A DNA stretch of 64,000 nucleotides, taken from positions 124,001-188,000 of the forward strand of contig CAVUBM010000086.1 of the NCBI GenBank assembly GCA_963739645.1, given 5' to 3'. Shown here one piece after another: positions 28,203 through 37,706 of the stretch; position 1 is the first letter of the stretch, and each line of letters starts with the position of its first letter. Both the position numbers and the translations under genes were made by a program. The DNA comes from JASHPR01 sp963739645 (GTDB lineage: Bacteria > Actinomycetota > Actinomycetes > Streptosporangiales > Streptosporangiaceae). The notes beneath the pieces were generated by a model. The model had not been told where the DNA came from and ran no database searches. It was given only the letters and a program-made list of their open reading frames with translations.

Positions 28203-28427
28203 TTACCTGTCCGAGCCAGACTCTTGGGGACGGGAGAGCCGGTCCGTCTCGTCCTGGATCTCCACGGCCACCTTGGCCAGCGCCTCAGCGTGCTGGCGGT
28301 TGTGGTGGGCGCAGAACAGGAGCTCGCCGGAGCCGGGAAGCACCACGCGTACGTACGCCTGGGCGCCACAGCGGTCACAGAGATCGGTGGCGTTGAGCGG
28401 CTGTGTCGGGGCCATCGCAGCGGTCAT
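28203..28427 (-). CDS. DUF7455 small zinc-ribbon-like protein (74 aa)
   Basis: This small protein carries CDRCGAQAYVRVVLPGSGELLFCAHHNRQH, a CxxC...CxxH arrangement that could bind zinc. It is one of the most conserved small genes of actinobacteria and regularly lies between the principal sigma gene and parE, as here. GGAGG lies 6 bases before the ATG at 28427. The function is not known to me. Confidence 0.88.
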   Translation of the reverse strand: MTAAMAPTQPLNATDLCDRCGAQAYVRVVLPGSGELLFCAHHNRQHAEALAKVAVEIQDETDRLSRPQESGSDR

Positions 28428-28751
28428 GTCGCCTCCCTCGCCTGGTGCGGTACCGACCTGGGGTTTCGGTCGGCCGTGCAACCTTCTCATGCCTACTAAT
28501 GCATCACAACACTCGGCCGGGCGCTGCTCTTCCCGCCCGTCGAATACGTACGCCGTGGGCGAACAGCGGGCCGGGCCTGGGGCCGGATCCTGGGGAACTG
28601 CCTGGGCGAACCCCGGGGGTGAGCACGATACCGCCTGCGTTGTCCCAGGTCGCCGCCTATGTCGGCGGCGTGGCAGCACCGGGCTGACGGCGCAGGCCGC
28701 TAGTCTGCCTTCAGGCGAAGTTCGGCCCCGTTACGTCAGGAGACTCCCCAG

Positions 28752-31049
28752 GTGACCGCCGTCAGTGTCGAGCGTGCCCAGCGCCGCGTGCAGAAGCCCA
28801 GTTCCGCGGACGGGTACACCGCGCGTCACCTGACTGTCCTCGAGGGGCTCGAGGCGGTCCGCAAGCGCCCCGGCATGTATATCGGCTCCACCGACGGCCG
28901 GGGGCTGCTGCACTGCCTGTGGGAGATCGTGGACAACGCGGTCGACGAGGCTCTGGCCGGGCACTGCTCCCGCATCGAGGTCATCCTGCACGCCGACGGC
29001 TCGGCCGAGGTCCGGGACAACGGCCGGGGGATCCCGGTGGACATCGAGCCGAAGACCGGGCTGTCCGGGGTCGAGCTCGTGATGACCCGGCTGCACGCGG
29101 GCGGCAAGTTCGGCGGCGGGTCCTACACCGCGTCGGGCGGCCTGCACGGCGTGGGCGCGTCCGTGGTGAATGCCCTGGCCAGCCGGCTGGACGTGCAGGT
29201 CGACCGGAACGGGGGGGAGTGGGCGGCCAGCTTCCGCCGCGGGGTCCCCGGCGAGTTCAGCGGGCCCGGCCCCGACGCCTCGTTCCAGCGGGGCACGGGG
29301 CTGCGCAAGGTGCGGCGGGTGGCCAAGACGCTGACCGGTACCAGGATCAGGTTCTGGGCGGATCAGCAGGTGTTCGTGCGCGGCGCGGCCTGGAGCTTCG
29401 ATGCCCTGGCCCAGCGGGCCCGGCAGACCGCCTACCTGGTGCCCGGTCTCACCATCAAGATCTCGGACGAGCGTGCCGAGGCCGACCGGGTCAGCGCGGT
29501 CGGCCTGGATGGCGTCGGCCTGGACCGCCTCACCGGCCACGAAGGACCGGACGGGGCCGCCGCGGATGAGGACGGGGTCAGCCAGGCCGAGGACGGTCAG
29601 GACGAGGCGCACGCCAGCGGCAGCCGGAAGGGCAATGCCAGCCGGAAAGACAGCGCCAGCCAGAAGGCGGACGGCAGCCGGGAGGCCGAGTTCCGGTTCG
29701 AGGGCGGGATCAGCGAGTTCTGCGCCCACCTGTCATCGGGCGAGCCGGTCACCGACGTGGTGCGGCTGGTCGGCGCCGGCCAGTTCACCGAGACCGTGCC
29801 GGTCCTGGACGACCAGGGGCATATGCTCCCCACCGACGTGGAGCGCGACCTGGCCGTGGATGTGGCCCTGCGCTGGGACGGCGGCTACGCGAGTGTGACC
29901 AGGTCCTTCGTGAACGTGATCGCCACGCCCAAGGGCGGAACCCACGTGGCCGGCTTCGAGCGGGCCCTGGTCCGGACCCTGAACGAGCAGCTGCGCGCGG
30001 TCCGGCTGCTGAAGAACGGGGACGAGGCGGTCACCAAGGAGGACATTCTCGAGGGACTCACCGCGGTGATCGCGGTGCGGCTGCCGGAACCCCAGTTCGA
30101 GGGGCAGACCAAGGAGGTGCTCGGCACGCCGGCCGCGTCCCGGATCGTGGCCCAGGTGGTGTCCGGGGAGCTCCGGGCGTTCTTCGAGTCGCGGGCACGG
30201 GGCAGCAAGCAGCAGGCGCGGGCGCTGCTGGACAAGGTCGCGGCCGCGGCCAGGACCCGGATCGCCGCCCGGGAGCACCGGGAGAACCAGCGCAGGAAGT
30301 CCGCGCTCGCCACGTCCGCGCTGCCCGCCAAGCTCGTGGACTGCCGATCCGCCGACGACCGGAGCGAGCTGTTCATCGTGGAGGGCGACTCCGCGCTCGG
30401 CACGGCCAAGATGGCCAGGGACTCGGAGTTCCAGGCGTTGCTGCCGATCCGCGGCAAGATCCTCAACGTGCAGAAGGCGTCGCTCACCGACATGCTGAAG
30501 AACGCCGAGTGCGCGGCAATCATCCAGGTGATCGGCGCCGGCTCGGGTGCCGCGTTCGACCTGGACTCGGCCCGGTACCAGCGGATCATCTTCATGGCGG
30601 ACGCCGACGTGGACGGGGCGCACATCAGGACCCTGCTGCTGACCCTGTTCCACCGGTACATGCGGCCGATGGTGGATGCGGGCCGGGTGTACTCGGCGGT
30701 CCCGCCGCTGCACCGGATCGAGCTCACCAACCCGCGCAAGGGCCAGCAGAAGTACCGGTACACCTACACCGACGCCGAGCTGCACCGGACCCTGCTCGAG
30801 CTCGAGCGCCGGGGCCAGCGGTGGAAGGAACCGCCGCAGCGGTACAAGGGCCTGGGCGAGATGGACGCCGTGCAGCTGGCCGAGACCACGATGGACCCCA
30901 GGCACCGTACGCTGCGCCGGATCCGGATCGAGGACTCCGCCGCCGCCACGGGCATCTTCGACCTGCTCATGGGCAGCGAGGTGGCGCCGCGGCGGGACTT
31001 CATCATCCGCGGCGCCGCCGAGCTCGACCCCTCCCGCATCGACGCCTGA
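28752..31049 (+). CDS. parE: DNA topoisomerase IV subunit B / GyrB-like ATPase subunit
   Basis: This is the ATPase subunit of a type IIA topoisomerase. The GHKL domain shows EGLEAVRKRPGMYIGST, EIVDNAVDEAL, VRDNGRGIPV and GGLHGVGASVVNALA; the TOPRIM region shows FIVEGDSALGTAKMARD, ILNVQKAS and MADADVDGAHIRTLL. It is called ParE rather than GyrB because it pairs with the convergent parC-type gene and follows the sigma gene, as in Streptomyces. A Ser/Lys/Asp-rich insert of about 30 residues (near residue 285) interrupts the transducer domain. The GTG start follows AGGAG. Confidence 0.9.
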   Translation: MTAVSVERAQRRVQKPSSADGYTARHLTVLEGLEAVRKRPGMYIGSTDGRGLLHCLWEIVDNAVDEALAGHCSRIEVILHADGSAEVRDNGRGIPVDIEPKTGLSGVELVMTRLHAGGKFGGGSYTASGGLHGVGASVVNALASRLDVQVDRNGGEWAASFRRGVPGEFSGPGPDASFQRGTGLRKVRRVAKTLTGTRIRFWADQQVFVRGAAWSFDALAQRARQTAYLVPGLTIKISDERAEADRVSAVGLDGVGLDRLTGHEGPDGAAADEDGVSQAEDGQDEAHASGSRKGNASRKDSASQKADGSREAEFRFEGGISEFCAHLSSGEPVTDVVRLVGAGQFTETVPVLDDQGHMLPTDVERDLAVDVALRWDGGYASVTRSFVNVIATPKGGTHVAGFERALVRTLNEQLRAVRLLKNGDEAVTKEDILEGLTAVIAVRLPEPQFEGQTKEVLGTPAASRIVAQVVSGELRAFFESRARGSKQQARALLDKVAAAARTRIAAREHRENQRRKSALATSALPAKLVDCRSADDRSELFIVEGDSALGTAKMARDSEFQALLPIRGKILNVQKASLTDMLKNAECAAIIQVIGAGSGAAFDLDSARYQRIIFMADADVDGAHIRTLLLTLFHRYMRPMVDAGRVYSAVPPLHRIELTNPRKGQQKYRYTYTDAELHRTLLELERRGQRWKEPPQRYKGLGEMDAVQLAETTMDPRHRTLRRIRIEDSAAATGIFDLLMGSEVAPRRDFIIRGAAELDPSRIDA

Positions 31050-31053
31050 CCGG

Positions 31054-33588
31054 TCACCAGGGGGGCGCTGAGCCGCCGATCGCGGCGAGCGGATCGCGGA
31101 TCCGGGCGCCCGACCCGTCCCGGCGGCCGTCCGCGGGCGGCAGGTCGGCCGGCGAGCCCGCTTCGGTGGCACCCCGCGGGCCGGACCCGGCCCAGGCCAG
31201 CACCAGCAGGTCCTCGCCCTTGAGGAACCGGTGGCAGCGGACTCCGCCGGTGGCGCGGCCCTTGGGCGGGTACTCGGCGTAGGGCGTCACCTTCACGGTC
31301 ACGGCCGACGTACCGGGCAGTGCCCCGGCGCTGCCGGCCACCGTGACCACGACCGGCTCGGCCGCGGCCGGATCGACGGCGCCGAACCAGACCACCGACG
31401 CGCGGCCCCCCCGCTGCACCGCCAGCCTGATCCCGGCCATCCCGCCGGCCGCCCGGCCCTGCGGGCGCACCGCGGCCGCGTCGAACCGCAGCAGCTGCGC
31501 GTCGCTGGTCACAAACACCAGGTCGCGGGCCTCGTCGGTCAGCTGCACCGCGCCGACCACCCGGTCGCCCTCCTTGAGCGCGATGACCTCGAACTCGGCC
31601 GCGTTCTGCGGGTACTCCGGGGCTACCCGCTTCACCACGCCGCCGGCGGTCCCGACCGCCAGGCCGGCGCCTGCCCCCGGCCCGGTGCCGTCCGCCGCGC
31701 CGAGCCCGACCACAGTCTCCCCGGGCTGCAGGGACACGAACTCGCTGAGCGGGGCGCCGCCGGCGAGTCCGGGGGAGTGCGCGCTCGGCGGCAGCGCGGG
31801 CAGCTCGAGCACGCCGAGCCTGATCAGCCGCCCGCGTGAGGTCACCAGGCCAACCGTGCCCCGCGCGGTGGACGGCACCGCCGAGATGATCGCGTCGTGC
31901 GCGGAACGCGGTCCCACGGCGGCGCCAGGTTCCCCGGACGAGGGAGCGGGGGTGGCGGAGCGTTCAGGATCCTGGTCTTGGCTGACGGTGGCCGTCCTGG
32001 CCAGCAGCCCGGCCGACGAGAGCAGCACCGTGCACGGGTCGTCGGCCACCTCCAAGGGCACGGCGGCGGTCCTGGTCGCGCCGCTGCTCTCCAGCAGCAC
32101 CGTGCGGCGCGGGGTCCCGAACCGCTTGCTCACGTCCGCGAGCTCGGCCGAGACGACCTCCCGGAGCCGCTGCTCGGAGTCGAGGATCGCGGTGAGCTCG
32201 TCGATCTCCCGCTGCAGGGTCTCGCGCTCGCTCTCGAGCTCCAGCCGGTCGTACCGGGTCAGCCGGCGCAGCGGGGTGTCCAGGATGTACTGCGCCTGGA
32301 TCGCGGACAGGTCGAACACGCCCATCAGCCGCTCCTTGGCGGCCGCGGCGTCATCGCTGGCGCGGATGACCTGGATGACCTCGTCGATGTTGAGCAGCGC
32401 GATGAGCAGGCCGTCGACCAGGTGCATCCGGTCCTGGCGCTTGCGGCGCCGGAACTCGCTGCGGCGGCGGACCACCTCGATGCGGTGGTCAACGTAGATC
32501 CGCAGCAGCTCACGCAGGCCGAGCAGCCGCGGCTGGCCGTCGACCAGGGCCACGTTGTTGATCCCGAACGTGTCCTCCATCGGGGTCAGCCGGTACAGCT
32601 CCTCCAGCACGGCCTCGGGGTGGAACCCGTTGCGCACCTCGATCACCAGCTGCAGGCCGCGGTGCCGGTCGGTGAGATCCTTGAGGTCGGCGATGCCGCC
32701 GAGTTTCTTAGCCTGGACCAGGTCCTTGATCCGGGTCACGACCTTCTCCGGGCCGATCCCGTAGGGCAGCTCGGTGACCACGATCCCGGTGCGGCGGGGG
32801 GTGAGCTTCTCGATCCGGGCGGCCGCCCGGGTGCGGAACGTGCCGCGCCCGGTCTCGTACGCCTCCCTGATCCCCTCCAGCCCGACGATCTTGCCGCCGG
32901 TGGGCAGGTCGGGCCCGGGCACGAACCGCATCAGCTCGTCCAGGCCCGCGTCCGGGTGGGTGATCAGGTGCCGCGCGGCGGCCACGACCTCGCCCAGGTT
33001 GTGCGGGGCCATGTTGGTGGCCATGCCCACGGCGATCCCCGCGGTCCCGTTGACCAGCAGGTTGGGGATCGCGGCGGGGAGCACCTCGGGCTGGGTGTCC
33101 TGGCCGTCGTAGTTCGGGATGAAGTCGACCGTGTCCTCGTCCAGCGAGGCCGTCATCGCCACGGCCGCCGCGTCCAGGCGCGCCTCGGTGTAGCGGTACG
33201 CGGCCGGGCTGTCGTCCCCGCCCAGCGAGCCGAAGTTGCCGTGCCCATCGACCAGCGGGAGGCGCATCGCCCACGGCTGCGCCATCCGGACCAGCGCGTC
33301 GTAGATGGCCGAGTCCCCGTGCGGGTGCAGCCGCCCCATGACGTCGCCCACCACGCGGGCGCACTTGACGTGCGGGCGCTGCGGGGTCAGGTTCATCTCG
33401 GCCATCTGGTACAGGATCCGCCGCTGCACGGGCTTGAGCCCGTCCCTGGCGTCGGGCAGGGCCCGCTGGTAGATCACCGAGTAGGCGTACTCGAGGTAGC
33501 TGTCCCGCATCTCCTCGGTCACATCGATGTCGACGATGTTTTCCTCGAAGTCCTCGGGGGGCGGGGTTGTCGTGGTGCGTCTGGCCAT
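31054..33588 (-). CDS. parC: DNA topoisomerase IV subunit A / GyrA-like subunit
   Basis: This is the DNA cleavage subunit. The quinolone-pocket region appears as ARVVGDVMGRLHPHGDSAIYDALVRMAQPW, and the catalytic Tyr is in DSPAAYRYTEARL. The coiled-coil region and a C-terminal six-bladed beta-pinwheel region follow, with a low-complexity acidic insert (QDQDPERSATPAPSSG). The 844-residue length is normal. The ATG at 33588 begins MARRTTTTPPPEDFEENIV; upstream ATGs are less likely. It ends 4 bases from parE on the opposite strand, with no room for a terminator. Confidence 0.92.
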   Translation of the reverse strand: MARRTTTTPPPEDFEENIVDIDVTEEMRDSYLEYAYSVIYQRALPDARDGLKPVQRRILYQMAEMNLTPQRPHVKCARVVGDVMGRLHPHGDSAIYDALVRMAQPWAMRLPLVDGHGNFGSLGGDDSPAAYRYTEARLDAAAVAMTASLDEDTVDFIPNYDGQDTQPEVLPAAIPNLLVNGTAGIAVGMATNMAPHNLGEVVAAARHLITHPDAGLDELMRFVPGPDLPTGGKIVGLEGIREAYETGRGTFRTRAAARIEKLTPRRTGIVVTELPYGIGPEKVVTRIKDLVQAKKLGGIADLKDLTDRHRGLQLVIEVRNGFHPEAVLEELYRLTPMEDTFGINNVALVDGQPRLLGLRELLRIYVDHRIEVVRRRSEFRRRKRQDRMHLVDGLLIALLNIDEVIQVIRASDDAAAAKERLMGVFDLSAIQAQYILDTPLRRLTRYDRLELESERETLQREIDELTAILDSEQRLREVVSAELADVSKRFGTPRRTVLLESSGATRTAAVPLEVADDPCTVLLSSAGLLARTATVSQDQDPERSATPAPSSGEPGAAVGPRSAHDAIISAVPSTARGTVGLVTSRGRLIRLGVLELPALPPSAHSPGLAGGAPLSEFVSLQPGETVVGLGAADGTGPGAGAGLAVGTAGGVVKRVAPEYPQNAAEFEVIALKEGDRVVGAVQLTDEARDLVFVTSDAQLLRFDAAAVRPQGRAAGGMAGIRLAVQRGGRASVVWFGAVDPAAAEPVVVTVAGSAGALPGTSAVTVKVTPYAEYPPKGRATGGVRCHRFLKGEDLLVLAWAGSGPRGATEAGSPADLPPADGRRDGSGARIRDPLAAIGGSAPPW

Positions 33589-33639
33589 GACCGCCATTGT
33601 GCCGTCCCGCCAGGACAAGCGCGCAGCGGCGCGCGGGCG

Positions 33640-34412
33640 TCAGGTCGCGGAGAAGCCGCCGTCCACGAAGATCACCTGGCCGGTGATGTAGTCGCTGGCC
33701 CGGCTGGCCAGCAGCACCGCGGTGCCCTCGAAATCGGCTGGCTCGCCGTTGCGCCCGATCATGGTCCGGGCCGCGAGCGCGGCCGACCGGACCGGGTCCG
33801 TGCCCACCTCCCTGGTCAGCGGCGTGATCACGAAGCCGGGGCTGATCGCGTTGCAGCAGACCAGGCCGGCGCCCAGGCTTCCGACTGGGACCGGGTGAGC
33901 GAGGCCAGGCCGCCCTTGGACGCCCCGTAGCCGCCGCTGTTGAAAAACGCCCGGACGGCCTGCTGCGATGCGATGTTGATGATCCGGCCCCAGCCGCGTT
34001 CCGCCATCCCCGGGCCGAAGCGCTGGCCGAGCAGGAACGGCGCGGTCAGGTTGACCGCCATGGTCTGGTCCCACTCGCCGATGGTCAGCGCGCCCAGCGG
34101 GGGCCGCAGGTTGACGCCGGCCGAGTTGACGAGGATGTCCGGCTCGCCGAACGCCGCCGCCGCGGCCTCGGCGCCGCGCTCCAGCGACGCCCGGTCACCG
34201 AGATCCGCGCCGACCCACGCCGCGTCCGCGCCGGCCGTCCGCAGCCGGCTGGCCGCCTCGTCCAGCGCGTCTTCGCCGCGGGCGATCAGCACGACCCGGG
34301 CTCCAGCGCCGGCCAGGGCCCGCGCGATCGCCTGGCCGATGCCCGAGCTGCCGCCGGTGACGACGGCGACCCTGCCGTCTAGGGAGAACAGCTCGCGGAG
34401 GTAATCGGTCAT
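33640..34412 (-). CDS. SDR-family NAD(P)-dependent oxidoreductase, one apparent frameshift
   Basis: The Rossmann motif VAVVTGGSSGIGQAIARAL, the NSAG segment (ILVNSAGVN) and the catalytic YGASKG are in the first frame. After SLTRSQSEAWAPA the frame changes, and the expected end follows in another frame: GLVCCNAISPGFVITPLTREVG ... YITGQVIFVDGGFSAT. The shift is at about 33865-33882 in a GC-rich stretch. Repaired length is about 257 aa, normal for gluconate 5-dehydrogenase-like SDRs. The substrate is unknown. Confidence 0.85.
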
Positions 34413-34457
34413 GCTGTCTTATACCACCGCGCCCGGCCAGCCGTGCCGCTGGCAACT

Positions 34458-34494
34458 ATTAGCCATTTGGCTTAATGTTAGCGTTATGGCTAAT
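34458..34494. promoter_or_regulatory. Inverted-repeat operator spanning the start of the ArsR operon
   Basis: ATTAGCCAT and ATGGCTAAT are perfect complements 19 bases apart, and AGCCATTTGGCT forms a smaller nested palindrome. The right arm contains the start codon of the first gene. The AT-rich sequence stands out from its surroundings. It is the likely binding site of the ArsR-type product of the operon. Confidence 0.7.
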
Positions 34495-34806
34495 GAAATC
34501 GTGGTCTGCACCTACCGGGTCCTGGCCGACGCCGAGGACCGCTTCGCCGAGCTGCTGAGCCGTCACTGGCGCACCCTGCACGGCCTGGGTTTCGTGACCG
34601 ACGAGCCGCCGCTCGTGCTGCGCGGCACGGACGGCGGCCTCACCTACGTGGAGATCTTCACCTGGGTCGAGGGCGGCTTCGGGATGGCGCACGAGCACCC
34701 GGACGTGCTCATGATCTGGGAGGCCATGGACCCGCTGCTCGAGGACCGCGACGGCCGGCCCAAGTGGGAGTTCCCGCACTTCACGCGCGTCGCCGTGGGC
34801 GCGTGA
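34486..34806 (+). CDS. Small conserved protein, ABM/EthD-like fold suspected (106 aa)
   Basis: The protein reads MANEIVVCTYRVLADAEDRFAELLSRHWRTLHGLGFVTDEPPLVLRG ... FTWVEGGFGMAHEHPDVLMIWEAMDPLLE. The pattern of a short strand, a helix with paired His and further strands recalls dimeric alpha-beta barrel (antibiotic monooxygenase-like) proteins, but this is a guess. It is translationally coupled to the following ArsR gene (GTGA), and its own start codon lies inside the presumed operator. The substrate is unknown. Confidence 0.7.
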   Translation: MANEIVVCTYRVLADAEDRFAELLSRHWRTLHGLGFVTDEPPLVLRGTDGGLTYVEIFTWVEGGFGMAHEHPDVLMIWEAMDPLLEDRDGRPKWEFPHFTRVAVGA

Positions 34807-35102
34807 CCGCCCCGCAGGGGATCGCGGACCTCGAGGCGCTGGAGGCGGTCTTCGGGGCCCTCGCGCACCAGTCGCGGCGGACGATACTGCTCGTGCTGCA
34901 GGCCCGGGGCGGCGAGATGACCTCCGGCGACATCGCCGCGCGGTTCGACTTCGCGTGGCCGACCATCACGCGGCACCTGCGGATCCTGGACAAGGCCGGC
35001 CTGGTGCACGCGGCGCTGCGCGGACGGCAGCGGGTGTACCGGCTGGACGCCAGCCGGCTGCGCTCGGTGGCGGGGGCCTGGCTGGCGCGTTTCGGCAGTT
35101 AG
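34803..35102 (+). CDS. ArsR-family transcriptional regulator
   Basis: The 99-residue winged-helix protein reads AVFGALAHQSRRTILLVLQARGGEMTSGDIAARFDFAWPTITRHLRILDKAGLVHAALRGRQRVYRLD. No obvious metal-binding Cys pair is present in the recognition helix, so the inducer may not be a metal. The GTG start overlaps the upstream stop. Four bases at its end overlap the convergent kinase gene. It probably represses its own operon through the inverted repeat at the operon start. Confidence 0.9.
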   Translation: MTAPQGIADLEALEAVFGALAHQSRRTILLVLQARGGEMTSGDIAARFDFAWPTITRHLRILDKAGLVHAALRGRQRVYRLDASRLRSVAGAWLARFGS

Positions 35103-35992
35103 AGCGCGGGCCTGGCGCCGACCAGGCTGAGAGCCCTGGCCGCCAGCCGGCTCCCGCTGGCCAGGGCCTCGCCCGGCGGCTTCTTGTTCAGCCAGGCCGG
35201 CAGGAACCCCGCGCAGAACGCATCCCCGGCCCCGGTGCCGTCCACGATCCGCTCGATCGGCGGGCCGGGAACCCGGAACGGGTCCGGGCGGCCGTTGGCG
35301 TAGAACAGGGCGCCGTCCGCACCGAGCTTCATCACCACCTGCGGGTACCAGGCGTTCAGCACCCGCGCGGCCTGCTCGGGCTGGTCGCGGCCGGTGAGCA
35401 CCCGCGCCTGGTCGCCGTTGACGAGCAGCAGCGTCGCCCCGTTGGTCAGCTGCAGGAACGGCTCGGCGCCGACGCGCTCCAGCGGCGCGGCCGAGGCGCC
35501 GTCCACCGACACCGACATCCCGGCCCGCTGCGCGGCCGCGAACGCGGCCAGCGCCGCCCCCCTGGAACCCTCGTTGAGCAGCGTGTACCCGGACACATGC
35601 AGGTGACTGCCGGGCGTGAACAGGTCCTTGGGCAGGTCGTCGGGGGACAGCGCCGCGTTCGCACCCGGGTCGGACAGCATGGTGTGGTCGCCCTTGTGTG
35701 TGACCATGACCACGCAGGTGCCCGTGGGCCGTTCTGGGTCCATGACGAGCCGGGCGTCCACGCCGTAGCCCATCAGCTCCATGTCCCTGTTCCGGCCCGC
35801 GATGTCGGCCCCGCGTCGTCCGACGAACGCCACCTCGGCGCCATCCACGGCCAGCCAGGCGGCGATATTCGCGCCGGATCCGCCGCCGTGCATCGTCACC
35901 GTGGCCAGCGTATCGCTCCCCCTGGCCAGGGGCAGCGCCGCATGAGCGACGGTGTCCGTCATCAGATCACCAACGACGACAACGCGCGTCAT
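35099..35992 (-). CDS. PfkB-family carbohydrate kinase
   Basis: The 297-residue protein starts with the ribokinase-type GDLMTDTVAHAALPLARGSDTLA, has the glycine-rich segment MHGGGSGANIAAWLA, and ends with the ATP/anion-hole motif DGTGAGDAFCAGFLPAWL with its catalytic Asp. It phosphorylates a sugar or nucleoside; pseudouridine or ribose-like substrates are possible, but nothing in the context decides. Confidence 0.9.
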   Translation of the reverse strand: MTRVVVVGDLMTDTVAHAALPLARGSDTLATVTMHGGGSGANIAAWLAVDGAEVAFVGRRGADIAGRNRDMELMGYGVDARLVMDPERPTGTCVVMVTHKGDHTMLSDPGANAALSPDDLPKDLFTPGSHLHVSGYTLLNEGSRGAALAAFAAAQRAGMSVSVDGASAAPLERVGAEPFLQLTNGATLLLVNGDQARVLTGRDQPEQAARVLNAWYPQVVMKLGADGALFYANGRPDPFRVPGPPIERIVDGTGAGDAFCAGFLPAWLNKKPPGEALASGSRLAARALSLVGARPAL

Positions 35993-36139
35993 CTGTCGTC
36001 ACCACCTTGATCGCGGGGCTGATCAGAGACCGCTGCCCGAAGCGGGCGGGCTTAAGGTGCCAGCGGATAGAACTTAACAGTTCCGGCGGTAAGTCTGTTA
36101 CTGTTCGGGTTCCGAATCCGGGGATAGGGCCGATTCCGG

Positions 36140-37335
36140 TCATGCGGGCAGGGTCAGGACCCGGCCCGCAATGACCAGGACTGCTTCCTCCGATTCTGCG
36201 GCAAGCCGCTGATTGAGCCAACCCAGGTGGTCCCGGAACATCCGCCCGGAACTGGTCGGGGGGTGGATGCTCGAGCCCACGTCGTCGCTGACCGCCACCA
36301 CCCGCGCCGGTGTCTGCCGCCACGCCTCGACGAGCTCGTCCACCCTCGCCGTGATCAGATCCTCAGCGCCGGCCGCCCCGGCCCAGGCCCCGGCTTCCGT
36401 CATGACCGCCGCCAGCCAGGTGCCCGCTCCGTCAAAGAGAATGACCCCAGTTCCGTTACGCAAGACCTCTGCCGCATCGGCGCACTCCACGGTCTGCCAC
36501 CACCGGGGCCGTCTGGCGCGATGCGCCGCCACCCGCCGGGCCCAGTCCTCATCGCCGTCCGGCTGGCCGCCGTCCGGGTACGGGCAGGCGGCCAGGTAGG
36601 TCACCTCCGGCTCCGCGGCCAGCCTGAGCTCAGCGTGCCGGGACTTGCCCGACCGGGCCCCGCCGAGCACCAGGACCCGCCGGGGCTGGCCCGGCGGGGT
36701 GGTGGCTGGCTGCGGGCCGCCCGCCGGGCCGGTGCCGCCCGCCGGGCCGGTGCCGCCCGCCGGACCCGGGTCGGCCACCACGGTGAGGACGTCGCCGTCG
36801 TGCGGCACGGCCGCTCCCCAGTAACCGCACCGCCGGGCCAGCTCCTCCTCGGAAGGGACGCGGTGATCGGCGGCGAGCACGGCGACCACGGTCGACGGCC
36901 GCACCAGGCCCAGGTGGCGCAGCGCCCCGAGCTGGGCCGGGTCCTCGAGCAGGTCGAGCACCACGATGTCGTACGGCGGCCCGGGGGCGGCGGCGGGTCC
37001 GCGGTCCCCTCGTGGTCCGCGGTCCCCCCGTGGTCCGCGGTCCCGGCGTGCCCGGCAGCGGCCGGCGAATCCAGCATCGCGCCCGCTCCCTCGGCCACCA
37101 GCAGCCTCGCGCCGCCGGGGCCGGTCACGACCCAGCCCCCGGGCACCCGCTCGGCCCGGTGCCCAGGCGAGGGGGCAGGTGCCTGCCCGGGCTCGATGCG
37201 CAGCACGCCGTTCACGAGCACCTGGGTGGGCTCCCGGCGCCATCCGGCCGCCGCGGCCCTGGCGCAGGAGGCACAGGGACAGCCCGGCTGCGGCCAGCCG
37301 CGGCTGCCGCCGGTGCCGAGCAGGCAGACCTCCAT
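36140..37335 (-). CDS. cobU: Adenosylcobinamide kinase/guanylyltransferase with N-terminal MBL-like domain, one apparent frameshift
   Basis: The C-terminal 180 residues are CobU: Walker A VLVLGGARSGKSRHAE, YLAACPY, HRARRPRWWQTVE, and VVAVSDDVGSSIHP ... FRDHLGWLNQRLA. It phosphorylates adenosylcobinamide and attaches GMP in cobalamin assembly. The N-terminal half begins MEVCLLGTGGSRGWPQPGCPCASCARA, a metallo-beta-lactamase-like domain that actinobacterial CobU proteins carry. The frame breaks in a C run at about 36975-36985, just after imperfect repeats (TADHGGTADHEGTAD). Repair gives PGPPYDIVVLDLLEDP. Gly/Pro repeats (GPAGGTGPAGG) form a linker. The ATG at 37335 follows AGGGG. Confidence 0.85.
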
Positions 37336-37470
37336 CAACCCCTGTCCCCGCCCTGGCCTGCGCCAGTGGCTAAGATTCAACCGCCTGTAACCGGCCTGAT
37401 CTTAACCAGTCAAGGCCTTAACGTCTGTGCGGCAGAAACACTTGGGAGCGGCAACACCTTGGGGCAGGGC

Positions 37471-37680
37471 ATGACCTGGAGCTGGCAGCTGGAGAAGGAA
37501 GACGGGACCGTGCTCACGTCGCGCGGGCTGCCGAAGGAGACCTTCAGCAGCCAGGGCGACGCGGAGAGCTGGATCGGCGAGAACTGGCGGGCGCTGCTCG
37601 ACGCCGGGGTCGACCAGGTGACCCTGCTCGACGAGGGCCGTACCGAGTACGGCCCGATGAGCCTGCATCCAGACCAGTAA
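37471..37680 (+). CDS. Small conserved actinobacterial protein (69 aa)
   Basis: The protein reads MTWSWQLEKEDGTVLTSRGL ... ETFSSQGDAESWIGENWRAL ... VDQVTLLDEGRTEYGPMSLHP. The pattern of short strands around a Trp-rich helix (GDAESWIG) is one I associate with widespread small actinobacterial proteins of unknown function. Codon use is typical of the genome. It is divergent from cobU and convergent with the aldo/keto reductase gene. Confidence 0.75.
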   Translation: MTWSWQLEKEDGTVLTSRGLPKETFSSQGDAESWIGENWRALLDAGVDQVTLLDEGRTEYGPMSLHPDQ

Positions 37681-37706
37681 CCGGCCTGGAACAGGCAGCC
37701 TCCTGT

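Noticed and set aside
36095..36125. GGGTTCCGAATCC resembles a tRNA T-arm
   Set aside because: No acceptor, D or anticodon arms can be folded around it on either strand.
37336..37470. Possible cobalamin riboswitch upstream of cobU
   Set aside because: The B12-box core sequence was not found on the minus strand, and the space is too short for the full element.
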